Assembly: GCA_031282385.1 (NCBI GenBank)
Contig: JAITDV010000146.1
Location: 1 to 5,300, forward strand
Length of the DNA: 5,300 bases
Source: Planctomycetaceae bacterium
GTDB taxonomy: Bacteria; Planctomycetota; Planctomycetia; Pirellulales; Thermoguttaceae
Direction of reading: 5' to 3'
In this document: piece by piece, positions 1 to 5,169 of the stretch
Numbering within the stretch: the first letter of the stretch is position 1
How the letters are laid out: each line of letters opens with the position of its first letter
Notes under the pieces: generated by a model
Seen by the model: the letters and a program-made list of their open reading frames with translations, nothing else
Told to the model about the DNA's origin: nothing
Database searches by the model: none
Translations under genes and position numbers: made by a program

Positions 1-424
1 TTCTCTCATGTTCCGAAATCGAATCGTAACTATTCAGTCGGTATTTACAAATGCGCATTATGTGGTAATTTAATGGTGATTTGAAAATGAGATGTTTTGT
101 AACGGGTAACCTCTAATAATTCATTTTATCCACGAATTTTCACTAATTAACACGAAAAAATTTGTGAAAATCCGTGTCAATTCGTGGACAAAAAAGTTTT
201 TTGAGATTGTCCGATGGTATTTTTAAACTGTTCGCACTTGAATTTTCCTTTACCGCCGTCTGCTTACCTATCGAAAAGCAGGCTTTTACGCTCTTGAGTC
301 CCGCAATTTATAGTACGAACAGTATAGAGGTTACCGACGGAATTTTGGTCAAAAAATTAGTTGCAAAATTTCATTATAGTTACGTTTCATAGTTGTCAAA
401 AAACTGAAGATCGGAAAAAAATTA
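1..424. other. Gene-poor region upstream of cysH
   Basis: No convincing complete gene is visible here. Bases 1-84 stay open on the + strand from the window edge to a TGA and would encode a C-terminal end containing YKCALCGNL, a CxxC zinc-ribbon-like string. Other frames are open over the same stretch, so this is weak. Bases 105-212 are a family B inverted-repeat element. A 72-codon GTG-initiated frame at 174-392 begins inside that repeat, has no ribosome binding site and resembles no family I know, so I treat it as chance. The last 200 bases before cysH should hold its promoter and leader, but I see no well-spaced -35/-10 pair and no recognisable riboswitch. A small inverted repeat, AAAAGC-AG-GCTTTT, lies near 275-288. 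Confidence 0.5.
105..212. repeat. Family B inverted-repeat element, short symmetric copy (B1)
   Basis: The left end reads GGTAACCTCTAATAATTC and continues into ATTTTATCCACGAATT. The right end, read on the opposite strand, gives GGACAATCTC followed by a T-rich stretch and TTTTGTCCACGAATT. The two arms are therefore imperfect inverted repeats about 35 bases long. The core is filled with variants of CACGAATT, AACACGAA and TTCACTAATT. The left 60 bases match the left end of the copy at 4113-4277, with scattered differences. At 108 bp it lacks the internal asymmetric segment of the two longer copies. It codes for no transposase, and no flanking duplication is obvious. Confidence 0.75.
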
Positions 425-1135
425 ATGGTTACAATTAAAAAAAATCCTACAGCAATTCAGGCAGAATTTATTGAGCGTTGGAATACCGAATTAGACAGGA
501 GTACGCCGGAAGAAATTTTACAATGGGCTTACACCACATATTCGCCGAAATTGACGATGGGAACTGCATTGGGAAATAGCGGTTGCGTTATCTTGTCGAT
601 GCTTGCAAAATTAAATTTGTATATTCCTATATTTAATCTCGACACTGGTTACCAATTTCCCGAAACACTCGAATTACTTGACCAAATCAATACCAAATAC
701 GGACTCGGAATAGTTCGGTGTTCATCTGAAATTTCTGTTACAGAATTTGAAACAATTAACGGCGGTGCGTTGTATGAGTTGGATTCGGATCGGTGCTGCT
801 ATGAAAGGAAAGTGAAAGTATTAGAATCAATAGCACCAAAATATGACGCTTGGATTTCCGGTTTGCGGCGTGATCAAAGTTCAACCCGTGCCAGTACGCC
901 TGTTATTGGTTGGGACGCCAAATTCGGATTAGTTAAAATTGCCCCTTTAGCCCACTGGACAAACAAAGACGTTTGGAAAAGAATAGTTGAAGAATCCATT
1001 CCTTACAACAAACTATACGATCAAGGTTACACGAGCATCGGTTGTAAACCTTGCACCCGCCCAACAACCGCCAATGAAGATGAACGCGCAGGTCGATGGG
1101 CTGGAAAACAAAAAACCGAATGCGGATTACATTAG
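425..1135 (+). CDS. cysH: Assimilatory APS/PAPS reductase, iron-sulfur type (CysH)
   Basis: This cytoplasmic enzyme of assimilatory sulfate reduction reduces adenylyl sulfate (or PAPS) to sulfite, normally with thioredoxin as electron donor. The 236-residue length is normal for the family. Visible motifs are LDTGYQFPET (72-81), the nucleotide-binding GLRRDQSSTRA (146-156), a Cys-Cys pair (124-125) with CxxC (207 and 210) that together ligate a [4Fe-4S] cluster, and the C-terminal ECGLH whose Cys233 is the catalytic nucleophile. In this family the cluster cysteines mark APS reductases, whereas the E. coli-type PAPS reductase lacks them. APS is thus the likelier substrate, although dual-specificity members exist. 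The loop at 44-56 (TMGTALGNSGCVI) differs from the more usual GAED-type sequence. The ATG at 425 has only a weak purine run (GGAAAA) upstream. The TAG stop lies within the first three bases of element A1, and the protein ends directly after ECGLH, so all key residues are kept. It lies upstream of sat and cysC on the same strand. Confidence 0.93.
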   Translation: MVTIKKNPTAIQAEFIERWNTELDRSTPEEILQWAYTTYSPKLTMGTALGNSGCVILSMLAKLNLYIPIFNLDTGYQFPETLELLDQINTKYGLGIVRCSSEISVTEFETINGGALYELDSDRCCYERKVKVLESIAPKYDAWISGLRRDQSSTRASTPVIGWDAKFGLVKIAPLAHWTNKDVWKRIVEESIPYNKLYDQGYTSIGCKPCTRPTTANEDERAGRWAGKQKTECGLH

Positions 1136-1223
1136 ACCTTTTCTCTAACCTAAAAATACATCAACGCAACAAAAAAACTACAACGAAAAACCGCCTTTAA
1201 CTCCTCCGAGACCACCCCTAGCC

Positions 1224-1331
1224 CCTCCGAAGGAGGGGAATAAGAAGATGCCTCCGAAGGAGGCGAATAAGAAGATGCCTCCGAAGGAGGCGAATAAGAA
1301 GATGCCCCCGAGAGAGGCGAATAAGAAGACG
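1224..1331 (+). repeat. Four tandem 27-bp hairpin units inside element A1
   Basis: The units are 1224-1250, 1251-1277, 1278-1304 and 1305-1331, with a partial fifth after that. Each begins with the palindrome CCTCCGAAGGAGG, or a decayed form of it, followed by a 14-base linker ending AAGAAGATG (AAGAAGACG in the fourth). Units 2 and 3 are identical, unit 1 differs at one base (GGGG against GGCG), and unit 4 has several changes in the palindrome. Elements A2 and A3 have only one equivalent unit, so this is a local expansion. There are no variable spacers between units, so it is not a CRISPR array. Confidence 0.9.
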
Positions 1332-1352
1332 CCTTCGGAGGGAGGCGAATAA
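1248..1352 (+). CDS. Possible 34-codon micro-ORF in the tandem repeat (probably incidental)
   Basis: Because the repeat unit is 27 bases, or nine codons, the array stays open in one frame. It reads as three near-copies of the nine-residue string MPPKEANKK followed by TPSEGGE and a TAA. The first ATG is preceded by AAGGAGGGG with a nine-base spacer, a strong Shine-Dalgarno match, and the later ATGs have AAGGAGG about eleven bases upstream. That motif is half of the hairpin palindrome and may be sequestered. The equivalent unit in A2 and A3 has ACG in place of ATG. No known family is recognised. I think chance is the likeliest explanation and list it because the initiation signals are unusually good. 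Confidence 0.15.
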   Translation: MPPKEANKKMPPKEANKKMPPREANKKTPSEGGE

Positions 1353-1443
1353 TTCCCCTCCTTCGGAGGGGTCAGGGGTGGTTTCCTACAGGTTAGCGAA
1401 AAGGTCTATTGGTAATTTGAAATTCAGAATTGAATTTACAGAA

Positions 1444-1609
1444 GGTAACTTCTAAAAACCTATTTTTGATGGAATTATCGAAAATTTCAGGATAGACAAA
1501 TTTAGACAATAAATTTATTTTATCCGCGAATTGACACGAAATTGCGCAAATTATTTAATTCGTGATCTTTCGTGAAAATTTGTGGACAAAATGAGTTTTT
1601 AGAAGTTCC
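1444..1609 (+). repeat. Family B inverted-repeat element, long copy (B2)
   Basis: The element is about 166 bp. The left end GGTAACTTCTAAAAAC is matched by the right end, whose complement reads GGAACTTCTAAAAAC. The right part also has TTTGTGGACAAAATGAG before the terminal repeat. The interior contains TTTAGACAATAAATTTATTTTATCC and CACGAA-type motifs. It aligns along most of its length with the copy at 4113-4277 read on the other strand. It starts 35 bases after A1 ends and leaves only 52 bases before the sat start codon, so any sat promoter lies within it or between it and sat. Confidence 0.8.
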
Positions 1610-1661
1610 CTAAATAAATACCAAAATTTTAACAAATAATTTTAACCTTAACCTAAAAAAC

Positions 1662-2918
1662 ATGAGCCAAATAGAACCGCATGGCGGAATGACAGAACTT
1701 GTTAATCGTACAGTTGCCTCCGATAGAATTGAATCTTTTAATTCGCGAACGGCACAATTACTCAAAATACCAGTGAGCGACGCAGACCTCTCAACAGTTT
1801 ATCGATTTGGCGACGGCGGTCTTACACCGCTTGAAGGACCAATGGATGAGACGACATTTTATAGGGTTCTTGACGAATCTGTAATTGAGCTTGACCAAAA
1901 AAAATATGCCTGGACAATTCCTCTTTCATTGCCTGTAACCGAAGAACTCGCCAAACAAATCAAAATCGGTCAAGAAGTAGCTATTGTCAACTCTGCAAAC
2001 GAAATTATTGCGGCGTTGGTTGTGTCGTCTGTATTCTATTGGGACAAATTGAAATATCTAACAAGCGTCTATCTTACCGACCGAATCGATCACGCCGGCG
2101 CAGATATGATACTCAAACAAGACGTAGATAAAACTTTTTTACTCGGCGGGAAAATAATTGTTCTGCCACAGCCAAAGAATAATCGTTACAATAAATATAT
2201 CTTGTCTCCGCGTGAAGTACGTCAATTACTTTCGGAACGCAGTTGGGAACGTGTTGTAGCATTTCAGACACGTAATCCATTGCATCGGGCGCATGAATAT
2301 GCGTTGGTCTATGGTCTTGAAGAATTGCTGCGTCGCGGTTACAACGCCGGCGCGTGCCTGAATCCATTGGTAGGCGAAACGAAATCCGATGACGTCAACG
2401 CCGAAGTACGAATGAGAACTTATGAGGCATTGCTTGAAAACAAATCACTCGGCGATGGAGACACCGATACGGAACTTTGGCGTAAAGTTGGCGGTTCGTT
2501 TATTGACCGTGTGATTCTGCTCGGTCTGGATATCAAGATGTTTTACGCCGGTCCAAAAGAAGCTGTCATGCACGCGATTTATCGGCAGAATTTTGGATTT
2601 ACTGATTTGATTATTGGACGTAAACACGCCGACGCCCCTTATCACGACGGTTCCGCGATTTGGGGTGATTTCGACGCGCAGAAAATTTTCGATAACCTAA
2701 ACGGCGAATTAAAAATTAAACCCCTCAACGTCGGATTTGCCGCATACTACGATTCAATTGGAAAAGTCGATTTGATGGATAATCATAAAGACGAGAACCC
2801 CGTTTTCATTTCAGGCAAAGATATACGTAAAACATTGCTGGAAGGCAAAGAAGTTGACCCGCGAATTATGCGGCAAAGTACTTCCAGAATATTATTCGAC
2901 GCCATGAAAAATTCATAG
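1662..2918 (+). CDS. sat: Sulfate adenylyltransferase (ATP sulfurylase, Sat)
   Basis: This cytoplasmic enzyme joins sulfate and ATP to give APS and pyrophosphate, the entry step for the flanking cysH and cysC products. At 418 residues it is a little longer than a typical single-domain Sat. An N-terminal PHGG (6-9) supports the chosen start. Catalytic-domain motifs are QTRNPLHRAHE (202-212, the HxxH nucleotide-binding signature), NPLVGETKSDDV (234-245), FYAGPKEA (294-301), GRKHADAP (319-326) and ISGKDIR (383-389). Residues about 261-281, between YEALLEN and DRVILLGLD, form a segment of about 17 residues absent from the common short form. GRKHADAP replaces the usual GRDHAG. Both features recall, from memory, a Sat subgroup found in some sulfur-oxidising and other bacteria. 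No APS kinase domain is fused to it. No Shine-Dalgarno sequence is seen before the ATG, only an A-rich stretch. The long gaps on both sides argue against tight translational coupling with its neighbours. Confidence 0.95.
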   Translation: MSQIEPHGGMTELVNRTVASDRIESFNSRTAQLLKIPVSDADLSTVYRFGDGGLTPLEGPMDETTFYRVLDESVIELDQKKYAWTIPLSLPVTEELAKQIKIGQEVAIVNSANEIIAALVVSSVFYWDKLKYLTSVYLTDRIDHAGADMILKQDVDKTFLLGGKIIVLPQPKNNRYNKYILSPREVRQLLSERSWERVVAFQTRNPLHRAHEYALVYGLEELLRRGYNAGACLNPLVGETKSDDVNAEVRMRTYEALLENKSLGDGDTDTELWRKVGGSFIDRVILLGLDIKMFYAGPKEAVMHAIYRQNFGFTDLIIGRKHADAPYHDGSAIWGDFDAQKIFDNLNGELKIKPLNVGFAAYYDSIGKVDLMDNHKDENPVFISGKDIRKTLLEGKEVDPRIMRQSTSRILFDAMKNS

Positions 2919-2929
2919 AATTATGAATT
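2910..2929 (+). terminator. Weak AT-rich hairpin at the sat stop codon
   Basis: AATTCATA (2910-2917) and TATGAATT (2922-2929) form an eight-base-pair stem around a four-base loop, GAAT. The stem overlaps the sat TAG stop. A short T run (GGAATTTTTG) follows about two bases later. The shape resembles an intrinsic terminator, but the stem is almost entirely A-T, so it would be weak. It could equally be a chance palindrome. Confidence 0.3.
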
Positions 2930-2968
2930 CGGAATTTTTGATTTCAAAATGCAAGTTTTTTATAAGAA

Positions 2969-3160
2969 TAGACCTTTTCGCTAACCTGTAGGAGACCACC
3001 CCTACCCCTCCGAAGGAGGGAATAATTCGCCTCACTCGGAGGCGTCTTCTTATTCCCCTCCTTCGGAGGGGTTAGGGATGGTCTCTGAGGAGTTAAAGGC
3101 GGTTTTTCGTTGTAGGTTTTTTGTTGCGTTGATGTATTTTTAGGTTAGAGAAAAGGTCTA
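2969..3160 (+). mobile_element. Family A MITE-like element, long copy (A2)
   Basis: This is a 192-bp element with ends TAGACCTTTTCGCTAACCT on the left and the complement of TAGACCTTTTCTCTAACCT on the right. The inner arms are also inverted repeats (GGAGACCACCCCTACCCC against its counterpart near 3072-3086). They enclose three hairpins: CCCTCC-GAA-GGAGGG (3006-3020), a central CGCCTC...GAGGCG (3028-3044) and CCCCTCC-TTC-GGAGGGG (3055-3071). The conserved 60-bp arm (about 3087-3146) contains TTAAAGGCGGTTTTTCG. The element begins 50 bases after the sat stop. It codes for no protein. Confidence 0.88.
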
Positions 3161-3185
3161 ATATGTAACTAGGTTTTCTGATTGT

Positions 3186-3203
3186 TAAACCCGCGTGGGT
3201 TTA
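3186..3203 (+). other. GC-cored hairpin upstream of cysC
   Basis: TAAACCC (3186-3192) and GGGTTTA (3197-3203) are perfectly complementary around a GCGT loop. The hairpin lies 43 bases before the cysC ATG. No T run follows, so it is not an ordinary terminator. It may be a leader structure, a protein-binding palindrome or part of another small repeat. I have no evidence for a specific regulator. Confidence 0.5.
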
Positions 3204-3236
3204 TCGAAAAATTACGTTTGAATATTTTAATTTTTT

Positions 3237-3241
3237 AGGAG
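3237..3241 (+). promoter_or_regulatory. Ribosome binding site of cysC
   Basis: AGGAG is followed by a five-base spacer (CAAAT) and the ATG at 3247. It is the clearest Shine-Dalgarno site among the three sulfur genes and fixes the cysC start. The corresponding positions upstream of sat have no such motif. Confidence 0.8.
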
Positions 3242-3246
3242 CAAAT

Positions 3247-3894
3247 ATGTCTGGAGTTGAAGTTCATTGGCATGAACATGTTGTAACTCAACAAGAACGA
3301 GAGTTACTCAATAGTAATAAAGGTTGCGTGGTTTGGTTTACTGGTCTTAGTGCGTCGGGCAAAAGTACGATTGCAAATTTGGTTGACCTCAAGTTGTATC
3401 AATTGGGCAAGCATAGTTTTGTACTTGACGGAGACAATGTTCGTCACGGCTTGAATGCTTCTCCAAATATATTGCGAGAATCTCATGACGATGAGTTTGC
3501 ACAACGATTCGGTCTTGGTTTTTCTGCACAAGACCGTGAAGAAAATATTCGGCGTATAGGTGCGGTTGCAGGTTTGTTTGCCGAAGCGGGAGTGATTGCA
3601 ATTACCGCATTCATTAGTCCATACAGAACAGATCGTGATCGTGTACGTAAGTCATTGCCTAAAGATAGAGATTTCATTGAAATATTTGTCGATACGCCAA
3701 TCGAAATTTGCGAACAACGCGATCCAAAAGGTTTATACAAAAAAGCGCGTGCAGGTCAATTAACCGGATTCACCGGAATTGATGCTCCATACGAATCTCC
3801 AATAAACCCCGAAATAACTCTCGACGGTAAAAAAAATACACAAGAATTAGCCGACGAAGTTATCAACTATCTAAAAGAAAAAAAAATTATTTAA
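3247..3894 (+). CDS. cysC: Adenylyl-sulfate kinase (CysC)
   Basis: This cytoplasmic kinase phosphorylates the 3'-hydroxyl of APS with ATP to give PAPS, the substrate of PAPS reductases and sulfotransferases. Visible motifs are the Walker A P-loop GLSASGKST (33-41), DGDNVRHGL (61-69), DREENIRRIGAVAGLFAEAG (96-115), the ISPYR segment (123-127), FVDTPIEICEQRDPKGLYKKA (147-167) and GFTGIDAPYE (174-183). Together these are diagnostic of the family. Between HGL and the GFS-DREENIRR segment there are about 17 extra residues (roughly 71-88, rich in charged residues) not present in the E. coli-type enzyme. From memory, similar insertions occur in some planctomycete CysC proteins. The 215-residue length fits a stand-alone kinase with this insertion, and there is no fused Sat or CysN domain. 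AGGAG five bases before the ATG supports the start. The gene ends in an A-rich stretch 16 bases before element A3. Its role beside an iron-sulfur CysH may be PAPS supply for other uses. Confidence 0.95.
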   Translation: MSGVEVHWHEHVVTQQERELLNSNKGCVVWFTGLSASGKSTIANLVDLKLYQLGKHSFVLDGDNVRHGLNASPNILRESHDDEFAQRFGLGFSAQDREENIRRIGAVAGLFAEAGVIAITAFISPYRTDRDRVRKSLPKDRDFIEIFVDTPIEICEQRDPKGLYKKARAGQLTGFTGIDAPYESPINPEITLDGKKNTQELADEVINYLKEKKII

Positions 3895-3910
3895 AAGCAA
3901 AAATGGTAAC

Positions 3911-4103
3911 TAGACCTTTTCGCTAACCTGTAGGAGACCACCCCTAACCCTCCGAAGGAGAGGAATTATTCGCATCCCTCGGATGCGTATTCTTATTCCC
4001 CTCCTTCGGAGGAGTTAGGGGTGGTCTCGGAGGAGTTAAAGGCGGTTTTTCGTTGTAGGTTTTTTGTTGCGTTGATGTATTTTTAGGTTAGAGAAAAGGT
4101 TTA
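3911..4103 (+). mobile_element. Family A MITE-like element, long copy (A3)
   Basis: The element is 193 bp, in the same orientation as A2 and closely similar to it. The left end is TAGACCTTTTCGCTAACCT. The right end is the complement of TAAACCTTTTCTCTAACCT, with one C-to-T change next to the tip. The central hairpin is CGCATCC-CTC-GGATGCG (3971-3987). The outer hairpins are CTCC-GAA-GGAG (3950-3960) and CTCC-TTC-GGAG near 4001-4011. The conserved 60-bp arm (about 4030-4089) is identical to that of A2 as far as I can read. It starts 16 bases after the cysC stop and ends nine bases before B3. Confidence 0.88.
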
Positions 4104-4112
4104 TTAATACGA

Positions 4113-4277
4113 GGTAACTTCTAAAAACTCATTTTGTCCACGAATATCCACTAATTTTCACGATTTTCAGGAATTAGATAATTTGTGCAAATTCTCGGAT
4201 AGAATAAATTTATTGTCTAAACTTGTCAATTCTAAAAATTTTGATAATTCTGCCCAAAATAGATTTTTAGAAGTTGC
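4113..4277 (-). repeat. Family B inverted-repeat element, long inverted copy (B3)
   Basis: The left end is GGTAACTTCTAAAAACTC followed by ATTTTGTCCACGAATATCC. The right end, complemented, is GCAACTTCTAAAAATC. Read on the - strand, the element aligns along most of its length with B2, including TTTAGACAATAAATTTATT and CAAATTAT motifs, with many point differences. This indicates an older divergence than among the family A long arms. It codes for no protein and has no clear target duplication. Confidence 0.8.
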
Positions 4278-4329
4278 TGTGACTGAATTGCTACATATCT
4301 GAATTTTATTAAGAATGGAAAATTTGCTC

Positions 4330-4358
4330 TTGACCTGCTTTTATGCAATTATTAATAT
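4330..4358 (+). promoter_or_regulatory. Sigma-70-like promoter for the downstream gene
   Basis: TTGACC (4330-4335, five of six to the TTGACA consensus) and TAATAT (4353-4358) are separated by exactly 17 bases. Transcription would start near 4365, giving a leader of about 87 bases before the ATG at 4452. It lies clear of element B3, so the gene appears to be transcribed independently of cysC. The call rests on sequence match only. Confidence 0.6.
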
Positions 4359-4370
4359 CCGCTAATCGTG

Positions 4371-4402
4371 TGCGTTGTAACAAGACTGATTTTTACAACG
4401 TA
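4371..4402 (+). other. Leader hairpin upstream of the unknown gene
   Basis: TGCGTTGTAA (4371-4380) can pair with TTACAACGTA (4393-4402), a ten-base-pair stem with one G-T wobble and a 12-base loop. It starts a few bases after the predicted transcription start. No T run follows, so it is not a terminator. It may protect the 5' end or bind a regulator. It matches no riboswitch class I can name. Confidence 0.5.
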
Positions 4403-4438
4403 ATTAAATTGAATGTTTAAAATTTACAATAAATAATT

Positions 4439-4444
4439 AAGGAA
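4439..4444 (+). promoter_or_regulatory. Ribosome binding site of the unknown gene
   Basis: AAGGAA lies seven bases before the ATG at 4452 (spacer ACCGCAA counted after GGA), a reasonable Shine-Dalgarno match. With the upstream promoter it supports this start codon and argues that the Asn/Gln-rich reading frame is a genuine gene. Confidence 0.65.
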
Positions 4445-4451
4445 ACCGCAA

Positions 4452-5111
4452 ATGTCACATACTATTCCAAACGTCAGCAGCTTCTTAAATATGCTCATCC
4501 CACAACGCGAAAATATCCACACAAAACAAGAAATATCACAAACAAACACCAACTCCACAAACACAAACACTGATTCTTTGACTCTCTCGCCGACATTGAA
4601 CGCATTGCAGCAATTTCTAAGCATGAATGACTCAACTAACAACAACGGACAAGATGAATTAAATATGTCAAGCCTCGAACGACTTAAACAACAAGGCGAA
4701 ATGCTCGCAAGTATGTTGCAGATGAAATTGAAAAATTTTGAATCAAATTTGATCTCGTCAATGAAAAACGCAGGAATAAATCAGACAACTCCAATAGATA
4801 TTAAAAATGATCCAAATGGATTGAGTATTGTCAACGATATTCCAGATAAACAAAATATCCAAAATCTACTTCAAAACGACAACAATCTCCAAAATCAATT
4901 TCAAGACATCGCACGCCTCACAACTTTGCTCGATACCGTCAGACAACTCAACAACAATAATAATGTACAAAATAACATCTTGTCCGAAGCCGGCGCAAAA
5001 TACGCACAACTCGCACAACAAACTACAAATAATCAACAAAATAATTTCAGAAAAAATGAATCAGATTTCATATTACACATTTTAGAATCAAACTCATCGT
5101 CAATGTTTTAA
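4452..5111 (+). CDS. Asn/Gln-rich hypothetical protein
   Basis: I do not recognise this 219-residue protein. By hand count it has about 39 Asn and 23 Gln, roughly 28 percent together, with no Cys and no Trp. There is no signal peptide or membrane segment, so it is probably cytoplasmic. The N-terminus (1-66) has a short hydrophobic patch (FLNMLIP, 11-17) followed by a Thr/Asn/Ser-rich low-complexity stretch. Residues about 73-106 look helical and amphipathic (SSLERLKQQGEMLASMLQMK). Residues 106-150 form the most ordered-looking part, with NAGIN, PIDIKNDPNGLSIVND and PDKQNIQNLL. From memory this resembles a recurring module in bacterial hypothetical proteins, of the form GID-P-x-L-x-D-x-x-G-x-V-x-DHPDK-x-x-IE-x-L, but I cannot name the family. 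The C-terminus has further Asn/Gln runs. A promoter, ribosome binding site and A4 downstream frame it as a single-gene unit. No link to sulfur metabolism is visible. Confidence 0.8.
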   Translation: MSHTIPNVSSFLNMLIPQRENIHTKQEISQTNTNSTNTNTDSLTLSPTLNALQQFLSMNDSTNNNGQDELNMSSLERLKQQGEMLASMLQMKLKNFESNLISSMKNAGINQTTPIDIKNDPNGLSIVNDIPDKQNIQNLLQNDNNLQNQFQDIARLTTLLDTVRQLNNNNNVQNNILSEAGAKYAQLAQQTTNNQQNNFRKNESDFILHILESNSSSMF

Positions 5112-5169
5112 GTACGATCAATAATTTGTAATTGCCAAAGGTAATGTAATTATTCAGTTGCGAGTAACT

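Larger units (their letters stand above)
1133..1408 (-). mobile_element. Family A MITE-like element, long expanded copy (A1)
   Basis: This is a 276-bp element with terminal inverted repeats. The left end is TAGACCTTTTCTCTAACCT, and the right end is the complement of TAGACCTTTTCGCTAACCT. Both ends include TA, as expected if TA is the duplicated target, which is typical of Tc1/mariner and IS630-type derivatives (inference). It is inverted relative to A2 and A3. The 60-bp conserved arm (near 1147-1206) comes first, followed by GACCACCCCTAGCCCC, four tandem 27-bp hairpin units (1224-1331), a partial unit and the hairpin CCCCTCC-TTC-GGAGGGG near 1355-1371. There is no transposase gene. Its first three bases supply the cysH stop codon. 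Confidence 0.85.

Noticed and set aside
174..392. A 72-codon + strand frame starting with GTG
   Set aside because: It begins inside repeat element B1, has no ribosome binding site and shows no family resemblance. It looks like chance open sequence.
213..424. SAM-type or other sulfur riboswitch before cysH
   Set aside because: I could not find a conserved riboswitch core, only a small AAAAGC/GCTTTT inverted repeat.
1224..1352. CRISPR array
   Set aside because: Units are directly adjacent with no unique spacers, and no cas genes are present.
2113..2645. Two - strand frames within sat
   Set aside because: They overlap a clearly conserved Sat coding sequence and show no motifs. They are antisense shadows.
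3055..3071. UUCG tetraloop in the TTCGG hairpins
   Set aside because: The complementary register places TTC as a three-base loop. Shifting to a UUCG loop breaks the next pair.
3304..3740. Three overlapping - strand frames within cysC
   Set aside because: The + strand has a full set of APS kinase motifs, and the antisense frames have none.
4424..5085. A - strand frame over the promoter and N-terminus, and a second + frame inside the Asn/Gln-rich gene
   Set aside because: The - strand frame overlaps the promoter and ribosome binding site of the + gene. The second + frame is a shifted reading of the same AT-rich codons without its own start signals.
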